Shown: piece after piece, positions 1 to 12,789 of the stretch | Position numbering within the stretch: the first letter of the stretch is position 1 | How the letters are laid out: each line of letters opens with the position of its first letter | Assembly (NCBI GenBank): GCA_007570785.1 | Contig: ML664161.1 | Span: forward strand, 6,359,191-6,423,190 | Origin: Antilocapra americana | Taxonomy: Eukaryota; Chordata; Mammalia; Artiodactyla; Antilocapridae | Length of the DNA: 64,000 nucleotides | Direction of reading: 5' to 3' | Position numbers and translations under genes: made by a program | The notes under the pieces: generated by a model | What the model was told of the DNA's origin: nothing | Databases searched by the model: none | Seen by the model: the letters and a program-made list of their open reading frames with translations, nothing else

Positions 1-216
1 TTGCTATGGGTAAAGAACTCACCTGCCAATGCAGGAGACATAAGACATGCAGTTTCCATCCCTGCATTAGGAAGGAAGATCCCCTGGAGAAGGGCACAGC
101 CACCCACTCCAGTATTCCTGCCTGGAGAATCTCATGGATAGAGGAGCCTGATAGGCTACACAGTCCATAGGATTGCAAAGAGTCAGACATGACTGAAGCA
201 ACTTGGCATGGCACAG
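1..216 (+). mobile_element. Bov-tA-type SINE, cut by the window edge
   Basis: A tRNA-Glu/BovB-derived ruminant SINE on the plus strand. Its head is outside the window. The tRNA-like part carries the usual sequence around CCTGCCAATGCAGGAGACA, followed by the Bov-A unit (CACTCCAGTATTC, GAGCCTG, AGTCAGACATGACTGAAGC). It is a non-autonomous retroposon and encodes no protein. The next SINE is inserted at its 3' end. Confidence 0.92.
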
Positions 217-228
217 CAGCAGGACAGA

Positions 229-446
229 GGGCTTCTCAGGTGGCACAGTGGTAAAGAATCGGCTCGCCAATGCAGGAGACACAAGAGACCCAGGTTTGAA
301 CCCTGTGTCGGGAAGATTCCTGGAGAAGGAAATGACAACTCACTCCAGTATTCTTGCCTGGAGAATCCCATGGACAAAGGATCCTGACAGGCTACAGTCC
401 ATAGAGTTGCAAAGAGACACAACTGAGTGAGTGAGCATGCATGCAA
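229..446 (+). mobile_element. Bov-tA SINE with 12-bp target-site duplication
   Basis: A complete plus-strand SINE starting GGGCTTCTCAGGTGGCACAG and ending in the CTGAGTGAGTGAGCATGC tail. The direct repeat CAGCAGGACAGA lies at 217-228 and 447-458 and is a clear target-site duplication, so this copy landed at the tail of the preceding SINE. Short open frames here on both strands are products of the SINE sequence and not genes. Confidence 0.95.
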
Positions 447-458
447 CAGCAGGACAGA

Positions 459-1105
459 TGCTGAGAAATCTTTAAACCAACCAACAGATTGATATAACCT
501 AGGCTGGGGTCTCAGGCAGGAAGCAACAATTAATGTAAGTAGGAATTAAATGGGAATTAGCCAAATACATACAGTATGACTGTGTAAAAACAGAGATGGA
601 GGGGACAGGAGAGGAAATGAGGAGCCTATGAGGAGTATATCGAGGAGAGGTAGAAAGATGGTAAGGAGGAACAGAGTTTGGGGTGTTGGAGGAATGAATG
701 AAGTCAATGTGCTTGTGGGGTAGTACAGCCCATGGGGGGCAGAGTGACAAGGTCCAGACTCTGCTAAAGATGGTGGCCTCACATACCACTGCAGTTAGAG
801 AAAGCACTGTAAGTAAAGCAAAGCAGACACAGACCAATATGTCTGAGCAGCAAGGATACAATGATGAATTAAAGGTCTCATTTTCAGATTTCCTCTTCCC
901 TCAAAAAAAAAATTCTGCCTGATTCTAAAGGACAAATTTAGAAGGCAGGCACATTTGATCATGTAACACTAAAAACTGTATCATCCTAAATTTCTTCTTC
1001 TAAATTTTCATGGCTTTTTTCTTACAGGGATTTCCAAAGCTCTGGAAGGCAACTAACATATAACACAAAATTAAGTTTGTGCCAGGCAGTGTGTTGGGTA
1101 CTTTT
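459..1105. other. Low-copy DNA, nothing recognised
   Basis: AT-rich single-copy-looking sequence. The short open frames in it overlap on both strands and show no recognisable domain. No clear repeat, promoter or RNA gene was seen. Confidence 0.5.
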
Positions 1106-1291
1106 TAAAATCATTTACTTATTTTTTCATCCGTTCATTTATTTGGCTGTGCCAAGTCTTAGTTATGGTACACAGGATCTTCGATCTTTAGTTGTGGCAT
1201 GTAGGATCTGGTTCCTTGACCAAGGACGGAATCCTGGCCCCCTGTATTGGGAAGCTGGAGTTTCAGCCACTGAACCACCAGGGAAGTCCCA
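1106..1291 (-). mobile_element. CHR-type (tRNA-Glu) SINE
   Basis: A minus-strand cetartiodactyl SINE. It starts with T-rich sequence, then TTTGGCTGTGCCAAGTCTTA, then a duplicated GGCATGTAGGATCT-type block. It closes with the tRNA-derived head as CCACTGAACCACCAGGGAA followed by GTCCC. This layout is typical of CHR-1-like elements and not of Bov-tA, because it lacks the BovB-derived unit. Confidence 0.85.
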
Positions 1292-2599
1292 CTGGCACTT
1301 TTTAAATACGTTTTTAAATTTTAATTCCCACAGAATTTTCAGATAAATCCCCCATTTTCCCCTAGAAAACAGAGTGGGTAAATTGTGCAATTTCAGAAAA
1401 CTACCAAGAGACCTGAATCCTAGTATGTGTCTCCAAAGTCTACACACCTGCCACAGTAAAGGCAAAGGCCTTTTTCCACATTGATCCACCAACCAGTCAA
1501 AGCGAAGTCATCACTTTAAACTCTTGATATGAAAAGAATATGGCGGTGGTTTTACAGAGGTTGCCAAAGACTAACACATTGAAATGTGAAGAATTCAAAT
1601 CTAATGATGTTTTTTCAGGCAAGTAAATGCTTTCCTTTCCTTCTGTTTTCCCTGAAACAGTTTCTTTTTCATATATAGTGTTCCATGAACCATCTCTCAT
1701 CCTGACCTCCACCCCGAACTATTGAACTTTACCCTCTAGCTTTCCTTCAACAATCTGGCTTCTTTGAGGACTATAGGAACGCTTTGCACTGGAAGGGAAG
1801 ATTCTTTATCTTCAAGAAGATGGTCCTAAGGTGTGTAGCAATCTGGCGGTTCTAGGCTATCTCTTCACTGCTGCGCTTCCATCTTAACTTGCTCTCGGTT
1901 CACTGTCCAAGCTACTCCCATCCTCCTGCATCTGCTTCCCAGTCTCTTTCTTTCTCATCTTTTCAGTCACTTTGTCCACACCTCTTAGGTTTATGTAAAT
2001 AAACTGGTCTTTCATAGACATCACTGGTCATTTCCCTTTCACCAGTCACAGTGTGGGGGCCTCCAGTGTTTCTCTGTTGTGTTTGTCAAGGCTAGCTGGT
2101 GATAGGATTCTCTGAGCCTCAGAGGTGGATGATTCTTGTTCCTCAAATAGGAAAGGAAGGAAGATGAGCTATTTCTGAGACACATGCAGGAAGCCTGTAC
2201 TTTCCAAGAGGCTGCTCTGTAGAAGAATATGAAGTGGTGTATTTGTGTGTCTGTGTTTTTTACTTCTCTGCTTGCAAAATGTCAAAGACCGGTACCTCAA
2301 AGGACTGCATCTTCTGGATGTTTATAGGAGAAAGAGGGGACGTGCACAGGAGATGTTATTTGGTGGTTTTCATTGTTTTATATTTCTGTTTTTGTTTTGC
2401 TTTTGCTATCCTCATTAATACATATAATACAACTTCCTAAAAGATTTTTCTGTAGATCACAAGGTAATTCCTCTAAAAAAAAAACCCACACTTTTCTGTT
2501 ATAACCAGGAAAAGCAATAAAACTTTATGAAAACAAGCAAATCCTCCCCTCTCAAAAAAATTATTGCCTTAGGGTGGCAGAAAATATTATTTTTTAAAA
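1292..2599. other. Low-copy DNA, nothing recognised
   Basis: Mostly pyrimidine-rich and AT-rich sequence between a CHR SINE and a BovB fragment. No exon, RNA gene or confident repeat was seen. The frame around 2,234-2,440 is hydrophobic but has no recognisable family signature. Confidence 0.5.
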
Positions 2600-2609
2600 A
2601 TTGAAAACT

Positions 2610-2876
2610 GAAGTTCAGTTCAGCTCAGTTCAGTCACTCAGTCATGTCCGGCTCTTTGCAACCCCATGGAATGCAGCATGCCAGACTTCCCTGTTCATCA
2701 CCAAATCCCGGAACTTGCTCAAACTCATGTCCATCAAGTCAGTGATGCCATCCAACCATCTCATCCTTTATTGTCCCCTTCTCCTCCCGCCTTCAATCTT
2801 GCCCAGCATTAGGGTCTTTTCCAGCGAGTCAGTTCTTTGCATCAGGTGGCCAAAATATTGGATCACTGGCCAAAGT
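2610..2876 (-). mobile_element. BovB LINE 3' fragment (ART2A-like)
   Basis: A minus-strand fragment of the BovB (RTE-type) LINE 3' end, recognisable by CAGTCACTCAGTCATGTCCG, then CTCAAACTCATGTCCATCAA, GATGCCATCCAACCATCTCA and GCATCAGGTGGCCAAA. The 10-bp direct repeat ATTGAAAACT at 2600-2609 and 2877-2886 is a plausible target-site duplication, which makes this a short 5'-truncated insertion. No reverse transcriptase sequence remains. BovB entered ruminants by horizontal transfer; that is established knowledge and not visible here. Confidence 0.88.
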
Positions 2877-3129
2877 ATTGAAAACTTAAAACTGAACACA
2901 AATTGACTAATGTGTTGTTGTTCACGGGCATTGGTGAATTCACGATTTTCAGCTATGTGTCAAGGCATATTATATTGGGTATTATAAATAATTTTGAGAC
3001 ATGTTGAGACTGACCATTAAAAAATTTTTTTAAAACTCTGAACATTGTTCACAATGTCCAGGATAAAATTTGTCTATTCCAAAACTTTGATGATAAATAT
3101 GTTACATTATCCCAATGACAAATAAACTT

Positions 3130-3240
3130 TATATATGTATATGTACATATATATCATGATAATATTATATATCAGATTAAATAATTTATATATTAGATAT
3201 TATATTATTCATTTATATATAATATATTATGTATCACCAA
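3130..3240. repeat. AT-rich low-complexity patch
   Basis: Almost pure A/T sequence rich in TATATA and ATTATAT blocks. Simple sequence with no transposon signature. Confidence 0.8.
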
Positions 3241-4655
3241 TATATTTCACTAATTTTTCAGACATTTCTCTAAGTAAGGCAATCTCTGATACCTACCAAG
3301 TAAAGACAACATGAACATTGTTCAGTGGTAGCTAGAATGTGACATATAAGCTTTTTATTTAAAATTATATGGAGAAGACAAGTTCATTCTTGACTAAGTA
3401 AAAGTCAATCACTCTAATACCACATCTTGAAAATCCACCTCAACTGTGATTCCATGAGGTATTAATTGTTTTTGTTTGTTTGTTCTTTTGCTACTTTGAG
3501 GAAAGAGAGAATTTTTAAAATTTTTACCCATTTAAAAAGGAGAAATTTTAAGCATAATTCTTGAGATCACACTCTGAATAGGGAATTGATTGACTAAAGA
3601 GAATGCTCTCTCCCTGGAAATTCAACATTAATACTTCATACATACATGTCAAGTGCTTCATTACATTTTCAGTCACTGTAAAGTAAAAGTTTCTCTTACC
3701 TCAACACCGTTTTACTCTGAAAGAGAAAAAAAGAAAAACCCTGAGATACAAAAGTCCAAACCTCACAGCCTAGGCTTCTCCCAGAGGTAAGGGCTGCTTA
3801 CAAAGGAAGCCCTTATAAAGAAACTAAGATGCACTGGGGAGTTTTACTCAGTGTCATTCACCACCGGGAGGAGCACTGCAGAACTCGGAGAGTTTACCCC
3901 ATCTGCTAACAAGATGAAGTCATTCATCGAGAACTCAGTACTGGTTGCGTTCTCGGCAGTTCCTATTACTAAAAAAGCAGTAGCTGAACTGAAAGGAGGA
4001 GGAATTCCCATTAATCTACTGTGAGAAGACTCTTGATTTCTTATTTCTGGAGAACAACACAGTGATATGTTACATGTTTTAGCCCTTGATACCCAAAACA
4101 TTTAAATTGATAGGCCTTTTAAATCTATGGCCACGAACCGAGAACTTGTCAATATTTCTAATGGAAGTCCCCAAAAGTACACAACAATACATATATCGAC
4201 TTCTTGTTTCAATGAGTATCAAGATTAATTGTCCCTGTAAAAGTAAATAAATATTGACAGAAGTTTCACTTTGGTTCATATTTTCCACTCAGGTCAATAA
4301 ATCTTGGTATTCACCTCAACTGAAGTCAATATCAAATGATTATTAATTCATGGTATACTCAACTAGCAGCCAAAACTACAACTTAACATATAGGAACATA
4401 GTTCCTCAGACCAATTTATGTTCAAAACAAATACACAAAGTGAAAAATCACTGGGTTGTTTCATATATTTAATGGGAATAAAAGGACAACCTAACATTAA
4501 TCTGTTGTTATTCTATCCTATCTGGATTTGTCTAATACACAAAAAATGATTCCTTCTATCTTGCAATTTTATATTCTGTTTCTTTGTTCATAAATTCGAT
4601 ACCTGCTTCCACTTTGTGATAAGGTTTGTACATAGATAAATATTTACATAATAAA

Positions 4656-4750
4656 AATAAAAGGAAGGAGAAAATTTTTAAAGGAAAGAAAAAAGAGAGG
4701 AGGAAAGAAAGAGGAAAAAGAGCTGAAGGAGGAAGTGAAAGAAGAGATTA
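4656..4750 (+). repeat. Polypurine (GA-rich) tract
   Basis: About 95 bases almost all purine on the plus strand, built from irregular AAGGA, GAGGA and AAAGA blocks. A low-complexity tract that could form a triplex in principle. No function is implied. Confidence 0.75.
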
Positions 4751-6739
4751 GTGAGAAGAACTAGGATATTTAATAAAATAAGAAAGGAGAAGAATAGAAC
4801 AGGGAGGGAAAAAAATTAAAATATCACCACTGATTAGCTGTGTATTTTCATAAAATTCAACAGAAAGAAATTTATTTCTTTCCAATATTCTTCTCCATTT
4901 ATAAAGATGCTTTCTGCTCAACTCTAATGCTTTAAACATCATAAATATTATAGTTTTTCATTCAATATCTAATATACAAAATGCTATTAACATAAATAAC
5001 TCAAAGAAAATTTAAAGCAAATATTTTTACACAGTAAATTTAAGACAAGTTCTTTATCATTTTCAGGGACTGAGTCATCTCAGCTAGTAATAGGAAAAAC
5101 AATTAAATGTTACTAGTAGGCACAGGGTTCATAGGAAATTATGGCACTTTTTTGTTTCCTATGAAGGTGCACTAACATTTGAAGACAGGCTGCCTGAAAG
5201 AAATTGCTCATCAACACTAGAAACTGACAAGCATATCAAAAGAGTTATTGATCTTCACAGTGTTCGAATCCAGATATATCTATAGCAAAGCAAGCACCAA
5301 CTAAGCCTGAAAACACAAGCTATTTGATAATACCCAGGAAGGGCATTGCCCATTAACTGGGTTTTAAGTCCACATTCCTGAAGCACTGCATTTCTGATCT
5401 TTACTGCTGCTCCTTTAAGTCAAAACAAGGTTAAAAACACTGTCTCTGCCTTCAAATTTTGATACTAGTCAAAACTTTCTGATTGGTGTTTATTTTAACT
5501 AAGTACTTTACATTCAATAAATTATTTTAATACAAATTTACCTTAAACTTTATATATATCCTAAGAATTATGAGAAAGTCACTAGCTTAAATTTACCAAC
5601 CAAAAAGGAGTGACAGCAACTTAGAAAAGAGGGTACAATAAAATATATCTGGATGTCTAAGATGATTTTTGGAATCATTAGGAGGATTTCGGAGGTGAAA
5701 GAAAACTTGAACATCATCTCACCCAACATCTTCACTTTAAAAAGGCAAGTCAAAGCAAGAAAGAAGATACTTAGCGTATCAGTAGCAGAGGCAAAATAAG
5801 AATCCAGTTCTACTTTACTAAGAAGGCCATGTAAACAAATCTACTTCCCTTGCTTTTCAAAAGCTTCCAAAAGGTAATTTGGCAATGAAATACATAATAT
5901 TACAAATACACTATATTTCACTAATATCCCCTTACAGAGATGGCTTTGAAATGTGTAAGATTTTCAACTGAAGTAAGTTCAGTTCTTTCCCAAGTATCTA
6001 TACTGTCCCAGAAACACAAGTTTGACGTGGTTTTAAGTGTGTAAATATGAAGAGTTTAGGAACACAAAGTGATAAACTCTCCCTTTGTGCTTTTTAATTA
6101 TTGTTTAACAGCAAATCAACCAATCAACAAACAACAATAAAAATAAGATGACATTGAGCTGAAAGCACTTCTCTAAGATGCCTAATTTGTCTAAATAATA
6201 GTAAAATTTAACCAAGGAAAGGAGGGTAGTTAATGATGAAGCAGCACATGCAGAAGCATTGAAACAAGAGAGATCATGATCTGTAACATAAATGATCAGT
6301 TCTTCAGGTTAAAGATGAAGTGTCAATGGGAGGTAAGTGAGCACTGAGGTCAGAAATGACAAAGCAGGGGCCGAGTTTTTCAAGGAGCTGGAGTTCCTTC
6401 TATAGCTTCCTGGTAAGAATGAACCAGGAAAGGTCAATACGATCAGAATCTCCTTTAAGAAAGATCATTTGACATCAGTGCTAAACGTATGTGGGAAAAA
6501 AATGATTCCAGGTACATAAAGATCTGTTGAAAAAAAAAAAAATTTGATCATCCAGGAGAAAAACAGAACACCTGGGTAACTAACACATTTGGGATATAAA
6601 GAAGAAAAAGGCTATTTTCTGAAATTCAGGCTTGGAGTAGAGAATGAGAAATAGACTTATGAAGTCAAACATGATTGTTTGACTGCAGAAACAAATGCAA
6701 AACTATTCTGAAGCAGCATAATCTAAACACAAAATCTAC

Positions 6740-9700
6740 AAGATTCTCTCAGATAAAGGCCTATGAAAATAAGCTCATAGCCCCAAATTACAAAACATAT
6801 AAAGAAATATTCCTTCAGAAGAGAGAATAAGCAGACACAAGGAAATTTAGGATTAGACATAAACCAGTAGATCTGTAGAATAATCTGAAGGAAACTATAA
6901 AATAAATTTATTAATTAAAGATGTAAAGTAAGAATCTAAAACCAAAAGAAAGAAACAAGATATTATTTTTCATGAATGATTTTTTAAAGAAGCAAACAGA
7001 ATTGATTTTTAAAATGTAGCCACTGTAAGGGAAACATCAATAATTGAACTAAACAGCAGATTGGAGACAAACTGAAGAGAATAGGATGGAATGCAATCCA
7101 ATCTAGACCTCAGGAAATTCCCCAAAACGAATCATGAGTTGAAGAGAAAAATATAAAAGAAGAGCTAAGAGATATCAAGGACAGAATAAAATGATCTAAC
7201 ATAGGGCTGCTGTGCTGTGCTAAGTCATTTTAGTTGTGTCTGACTCTTTGTGACCTATGGACTGTGGCCCACCAGGCTCCTCTGTCCATGGGATTCTCCA
7301 GGCAAGAATACTGGAGTGAGTTGCCATGCCCTCCTCCAGGGGATCTTCCTGACCCAGGGATGGAACCCATGTCTCTCACATCTCCTGCATTGGCAAGGAG
7401 GTTCTTTACCACTAGCACCACCTGGGAAGCTCAAAATAGGACTAAGACTTCTAAAATAACTTGAAAGATATTTGAAGAGATGACAGCTAAGAATTTTCCA
7501 GAATTCATAAAAGACATGAATTGTCATATTCAAGCATCAGTAGAATACCCAAGTAGAAAAAGTCAAAATTATTCTACATCTAGACACACTGTAGTAAAAC
7601 TATGGAACACCATAAACCCAAAACACATACGGACAAGAATAAGTTATTAGGGAGAAATTTAAAAAAAAAAATTATTACAGAGGAAGAGCAAAGAACTGAC
7701 AACAAGATCCTGAACAACAGAAGCTTTAAGAAATGGAATAATACAGTCAGTGTACTGAGAGGAAATAACTGTCTGCCTTAAATTGTCCGGTCTGAAAAAC
7801 TGTTATATAGAAATGAGAGTAAAATATAGACATTTTCAGACAAAAAAAAGGAAATTTACTACTCACAGAACATTGCTAAAAGAATATTAAAAAATATACC
7901 TCAAGAAAAGTCATATTGAACTCAGGAGGGAGGAATCGAATAAGAAGCAATAGTGAGAAAATAAATTGGCAAATAACATGTATACCTCTAAATCATCACT
8001 AATTGCATCAGTAACAATGACTCATAAGTATAAGAGGGAGCAGCAATTAGCATGTAAACCGAGGGGCAGGGATAATATAAGTGTACCTGATCTACAGTCC
8101 TCACACATTTCAGAAAGAGGGTCAATGTTATTCAAAGTGAGAGTTTTTTAAATTTGCATATTAGATATGTATTAGTTCCTATTAAAAGAACTTAAATAAA
8201 ACAAAGAAGAAGGAAGAAGAAAAAATAAAAAAGAAAGAAAAAAGAAGTGAAGGGAGAAAAAGAAACAAATTAAAACAAGACAAATACAATACAGAAAATA
8301 ACATCCATCTTGTTTAAATCCAAACAAATCCCTAATCAGAATAGATATAAATTGACTAGACTAAAGAGAATGACAGATTCTATTTATGAAATAAAATCCT
8401 GCCACATGTTGGATTTTACATATGTTCAAAAGAGAAACATGTTAAAAAAAAAAAACCTCAAAAGTCTGAAAATAAGTGGATAAAAAAAGATATAACTGAA
8501 AGAAAGTCAAAGTGGCATTATTAATGTGAAACCAAGTATATTTCAATGAAAAAAAAAATACTATTCCCCAATTATTACAAAATGACAAAAAGAAAACTTT
8601 ACTGAGAAAACACTGTATTTTGGATTTGTACAGACCTAACCTCCAGAAGCATGAGACAAAAATTGATAGAATTACAAGCTCTTTATTAGTAGCTAATAAA
8701 GAAGACATCAAATCAATAGGAACACAAAAGTTTTGACCAACATAATTAATTAGTTTGATAGAATGAACATATATAGAGCCTGTATCCAAAAATTATTTTC
8801 TCAGCTCATATGAAGTGTTTCTAAAATTTGTCATATTTAACCATGAAAATCACAGCACAATAAAAATCAGTAAGAAAAAATATAGCAAAAATCATATGTT
8901 TATAAATTTTAAAGCATATCAAATAATACTTGGAACCAAGGGAAATCATGATAGAAATTATAAAATATTTTAAACTAAATAATCTTTAGAATATCAAAGC
9001 TTATAGAAAGCAGGTAAGCTAATATTAGAGGAAATTTAGTCTTAAATGTTTATATTACAAATGAAGCAAAATGTAAACCAATGAATAAGGAGTCTAGTCA
9101 AAAAGTTAGAGAAAGACCAGCAGAATAAACAAAAATTTTTAAAGAAAAAGGAAAACACCTATAAAATCTAATAAAGTATACAAAATTTTGGCATTTTGGT
9201 TAGTAAAATGAAAGACATAAATGAAAATATTATTACTTTAATGGGAAACAGACAGAGAAACACAAGAGATTTTAAGTGCTTATGCAAATACTAGGAACAA
9301 ATTTTTACCAATAAGTTTGAACACCTAGATGAAAGAATAACTTCCTAGAAAGACAAAACTTATTTAAGTTGATTCAGGAAGAAAAAGAAGAGCTGCAATT
9401 ACGTTTGCACCAACTTAACATAACCATTAATAAACTAAATGTATGCATGAAATTGGATTGAATGAAGTGTATAATTAGGTCCCAAAATATATCAACCTAG
9501 TATTAAGGAGGATTTCTTAACAAACTTCCAGATAACCAGTAATTCCATCTTACAGAAACTATTCCAGAGAACAGATGGAGAAAGTGGCAAATCAATCATA
9601 TTAAGTACAAATATAGCAGAATGTTAGTATTTTGTGAAGCTTTGACAAACTGCTCCTAAAATTCATCTGAAAAAATAAATGACTAAGAACATTGGGAGGA

Positions 9701-10660
9701 AGATGAGGGGAAAATTTGCTTTACCAGTATCAAGACTTTCTATAACATTGTGGCAATTTAAAAAATCAGTGTTAGTGGTATCAGGATAAAGACAGAGATC
9801 AAACGATCAGAATAAGACATCCTCAAATAGATCCACATGTTTGTAGATTATTAAAAATAATCCACATTGACATTAAAAATGAGTGGAAGAAAGATAAATT
9901 GTTTAATAAATAAAGTCAAAATCCATACAAAAAAGAAAAAATAGAGCCTTATGTAATACCCAAGTTAAAAAAAAAAAAAAAACCAGAAACTCAATCACTG
10001 TCATTAAGAGTATGAAAAGTAAAAATCATAAGATGAAATTAACTCCCAAAGTTTAAAACACACATAATCCATGACCTGGCGATTTCCCTTCTAGGTATTT
10101 ACCCTAGAAAATTCTCATACCTATACAAAAGGTAATCCAAAAGAGATGTTCAGTACAGCACTGTTTGTGATAGTAGAGAAAGCAGAAACAACCCAGTTCT
10201 TTCTAAGAAGAGAACAAATTAATCAACTGTGATGTAGTCACAGAATAGAATGGAATATTATACTGTGGTTAAGATGAATAAATCTGTTGAACTTTTATCA
10301 GCATGAATTAGTCTCAAATACAAAATGTTAAATGAAAAAAGCAAACTGAAGAATGATGTGCATGGTACAATATCTCTTCTGTACATTTTAAAACATAATA
10401 AAAGATCATGTGTAGTTTATGGTGAACATATATAGAAGTACAAAAATGAACATGGAAATATCTCACCCCAGCTCCAGGATATCAGAGAAGTGGGCCTCTC
10501 ACTATATCTCAAAAGTTTTGTTTCTTTTACAGAAGAGAGATCATTAGAAAGTATGCAAAATGTTAATATCTAAATATATATATTTTTTATCCTATTATTT
10601 TTCATATATTTGAAATATCTCATGAGTAAAATAAAATTAATTATTAAGAATATATGACAT
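6740..10660 (+). mobile_element. Decayed L1 (L1M-like) LINE, interrupted
   Basis: An old plus-strand L1. The 6,840-7,200 part matches the L1 region upstream of or within ORF1 (ACAAGGAAATTTAGGATTAG, GAAACATCAATAATTGAA, CTAAGAGATATCAAGGACAG). It resumes after the SINE at 7,441 with ATTTGAAGAGATGACAGCTA. ORF2-like sequence is traceable near 9,650-9,810 (CCTAAAATTCATCTG). The ORF2 C-terminal end is near 10,070-10,290 (AGGTATTTACCCTAGAAAA, GAATGGAATATTATACTG). All frames are broken by stops and indels, so no protein can be made. Limits are approximate. Confidence 0.75.
7206..7432 (-). mobile_element. Bov-tA SINE inside the L1
   Basis: A minus-strand copy. It starts with the tail GCTGCTGTGCTGTGCTAAGT, passes through GACTCTTTGTGACC and CCAGGCAAGAATACTGGAG, and ends with the head TAGCACCACCTGGGAAGC. 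It splits the L1 sequence. Flanking AACATAGG (7198-7205) and AAAATAGG (7433-7440) match at 7 of 8 positions and are a probable target duplication. Confidence 0.93.
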
Positions 10661-10701
10661 GAAAAAAGAAGACAGGTATTTCCATTCAAAAGTCTTGCCC
10701 A

Positions 10702-10795
10702 ACTCATGACTGACTCATGTCGATGTATGGCAAAGACCATCACAATATTGTAAAATAATTATCCTCTAATTAAAATTAATTAATTTAAAAAAAAT
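10702..10795 (+). mobile_element. 5'-truncated bovine L1 3' end
   Basis: A 94-bp insert carrying the bovine L1 terminus (GCAAAGACCATCACAATATT, then TTATCCTCTAATTAAAATTA and an A-rich tail). It is bounded by AAAAGTCTTGCCCA (10688-10701) and AAAAGTCTTACCCA (10796-10809), a 14-bp target-site duplication with one mismatch. A very short, relatively young LINE insertion. Confidence 0.85.
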
Positions 10796-10847
10796 AAAAG
10801 TCTTACCCAGATCTAAAAAGCTCTCATCACAAAAATAAAGATTTTTT

Positions 10848-10993
10848 TATCATTATGTGTGGTGATGAATAACAGCTAAACTTACTGTGGTAATCATTTC
10901 ACAATATACACACATAGCAAAGCATTGTGTTGTACACCTAAAATTGATACAATGTTAATATGTCAGTTATATTTCAATTAAAAAATAAAAACT
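10848..10993 (+). mobile_element. Old L1 3' end
   Basis: Plus-strand L1 3' terminal sequence: TGGTGATGAATAACAGCTAA, GTGGTAATCATTTCACAATA and GTTGTACACCTAAAATTGAT, ending in an A-rich tail. It may be the 3' end of the L1 lying just upstream. Confidence 0.8.
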
Positions 10994-10999
10994 TTGATC

Positions 11000-12580
11000 A
11001 CATAGGTGCTTCCTGGATCAGGCCTAGAGTTACTCCACAGACAGTCACTAACCAAAGCTGATCCACCAGGACAAGCGTCCTAAACAAAACCCCTGGTGTT
11101 TTCTCCAGGTTTGTAAGTCAGGACCCAGAATGATGTTAGGAAAAGCTTCTAAAGTAGTGATTTCTAGACCAGGATTTCAAGTATCGGTAATTAAATAAGT
11201 TTTATACACATACACACACACTTAACATCATTTCACAAAAGAAAAAGCATTATAACATAAAAATAAGAATAATCTCAGAATAAACAAGTTTTTCAAATGA
11301 AATAAATTTATGTAAGAAGCCATATTTTTCTCATCTTTCTCATTTTGCTTCAGAATAATGAAAACTTTCCAATAAACTAAGAAGAGACCATAAACCAATG
11401 TTTGGGTTTCACTTGTCCTGAGAACATACTCAGCATTCAGTTATCAGCCAGAGCTCAGATCACCAACCAGACTAGCATGGTGAGAAGACATCTGTAGTGA
11501 CCCCAGGGGGAGTTCAGGCATTTCATGATAAATTTTTGCTTTTCTTCATCAATTCTTTCAGTTTCATGTTCCAGTGAAAAACACTGACTGTCCAGGACTA
11601 AATGTGCAATATGCTGTGAATCCCATCCTATTCATCTAGTGTCAGTTATAAAAAAAAAACTCTTTATTTTGCTGATTCAAGAAGTAATATAATTCTATCT
11701 GTTTTTGCTCCATCTTGCCTTGCTTATTTTTGTTTAAATCAGTTTAAAAAATGTGCAGGGAGCATACTTATATATTAGAAAAACATTTTTATTGGGACTA
11801 GCATCCTTAACAATAAATACTTTTTAATCTTTCTAAGTTTGATGCATTAAAATTATTGTCTTCAATTCTGCTCAGCACAGACATGCAGACAGTTTCCTGA
11901 GGTCAGTGACATGACCCCACTGACTTTGAAGAAGAGTTGGAAAGGAAGAGTTAATGCACAATGTTGAAAATAGATAAGAGGCAACTTAGATTTTGCAGCC
12001 ACATGGGAGGTAAGAAGGAATTAGCTCTTCAGGAAAAGTAAAATACAGCTTAGTCAATTCAGTGACAACATCAGCCAAATCAACTATGACTGTACAGCCT
12101 GTTGACTAAATACGTCACTTTGCCAATCACACCTGCACCCAATTCCAAATCCTACTGTTTAGCCAGTCTCAGGACTTGTCATCCACACAAGTTCAGTCTG
12201 GAATTTCTACCCAGGAATAAGTTATAAAAATCTCTGCTTTAACGTATTTTCAATTTAAGTAGGAAATATAAAATAACTACTTATGATAAGCACAGTTACA
12301 AAATGACATAAAAGAGCAAGTTAAATATAGTTATTTAAGACATATACATTTATTACTTTTATTATATATTACCTACCTACAATAATATTGCTGGAGAAAT
12401 AAGAGTAAATAGAGTAACCACAGAAATTAATCCATTTTTAGAAACATAAGCATACATATACCTCCTTTCTTATTTAAATAGAATAGAGAGCTATAGTCAG
12501 AACATGTAATCCTGCTGTTCAAGCATTAAAACTTTTATGAATATCTGTTTAAGGCACTAGATTCTATCATTTTTCCTTTG
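11000..12580. other. Low-copy DNA, no gene seen
   Basis: No coding region or confident repeat was seen. The block 11,390-11,640 and the block near 12,040-12,200 (with a CRE-like TACGTCA) have a balanced composition and could be low-copy conserved DNA, but there is no direct evidence. Confidence 0.4.
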
Positions 12581-12591
12581 CCTTCAACCCT

Positions 12592-12700
12592 ACCATGCAA
12601 TTCACTCATTCATTTAAAAAGACAGTATTTGAGCACTTCCTGGTTACCAAGCACTGGGGCTCAAAAATAGAGCTCTCAGTTAAAAGTTATGATTTATTTG
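12592..12700 (-). mobile_element. L2 LINE 3' fragment
   Basis: It begins with CATTCATT-type sequence and continues with TTTGAGCACTTCCTGGTTAC and CAAGCACTGGGGCTCA, which follows the reverse complement of the L2 3' end. Divergent, with approximate limits. Confidence 0.6.
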
Positions 12701-12789
12701 ATCAAGTACCATGCCTCATAAGACTTGATTCTAAATATCTGTGCAACACTATGTCATTTTATTTTCCTCATCTTTGAAATAAATAATTG

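Larger units (their letters stand above)
2887..6739. other. AT-rich low-copy stretch
   Basis: No gene or confident interspersed repeat was seen across this 3.8 kb. It contains an A/T patch (about 3,130-3,240), a polypurine tract (about 4,656-4,750) and short A-runs. Some of the right part (6,100-6,740) may be the decayed beginning of the L1 that follows, but I cannot show this. Confidence 0.45.

Noticed and set aside
3130..3240. AT-rich origin or matrix-attachment site
   Set aside because: Low-complexity A/T alone is not evidence for either.
11500..11520. CTCF site (CCCCAGGGGGAG)
   Set aside because: Only the central G-run matches well; flanking positions of the motif are not met.
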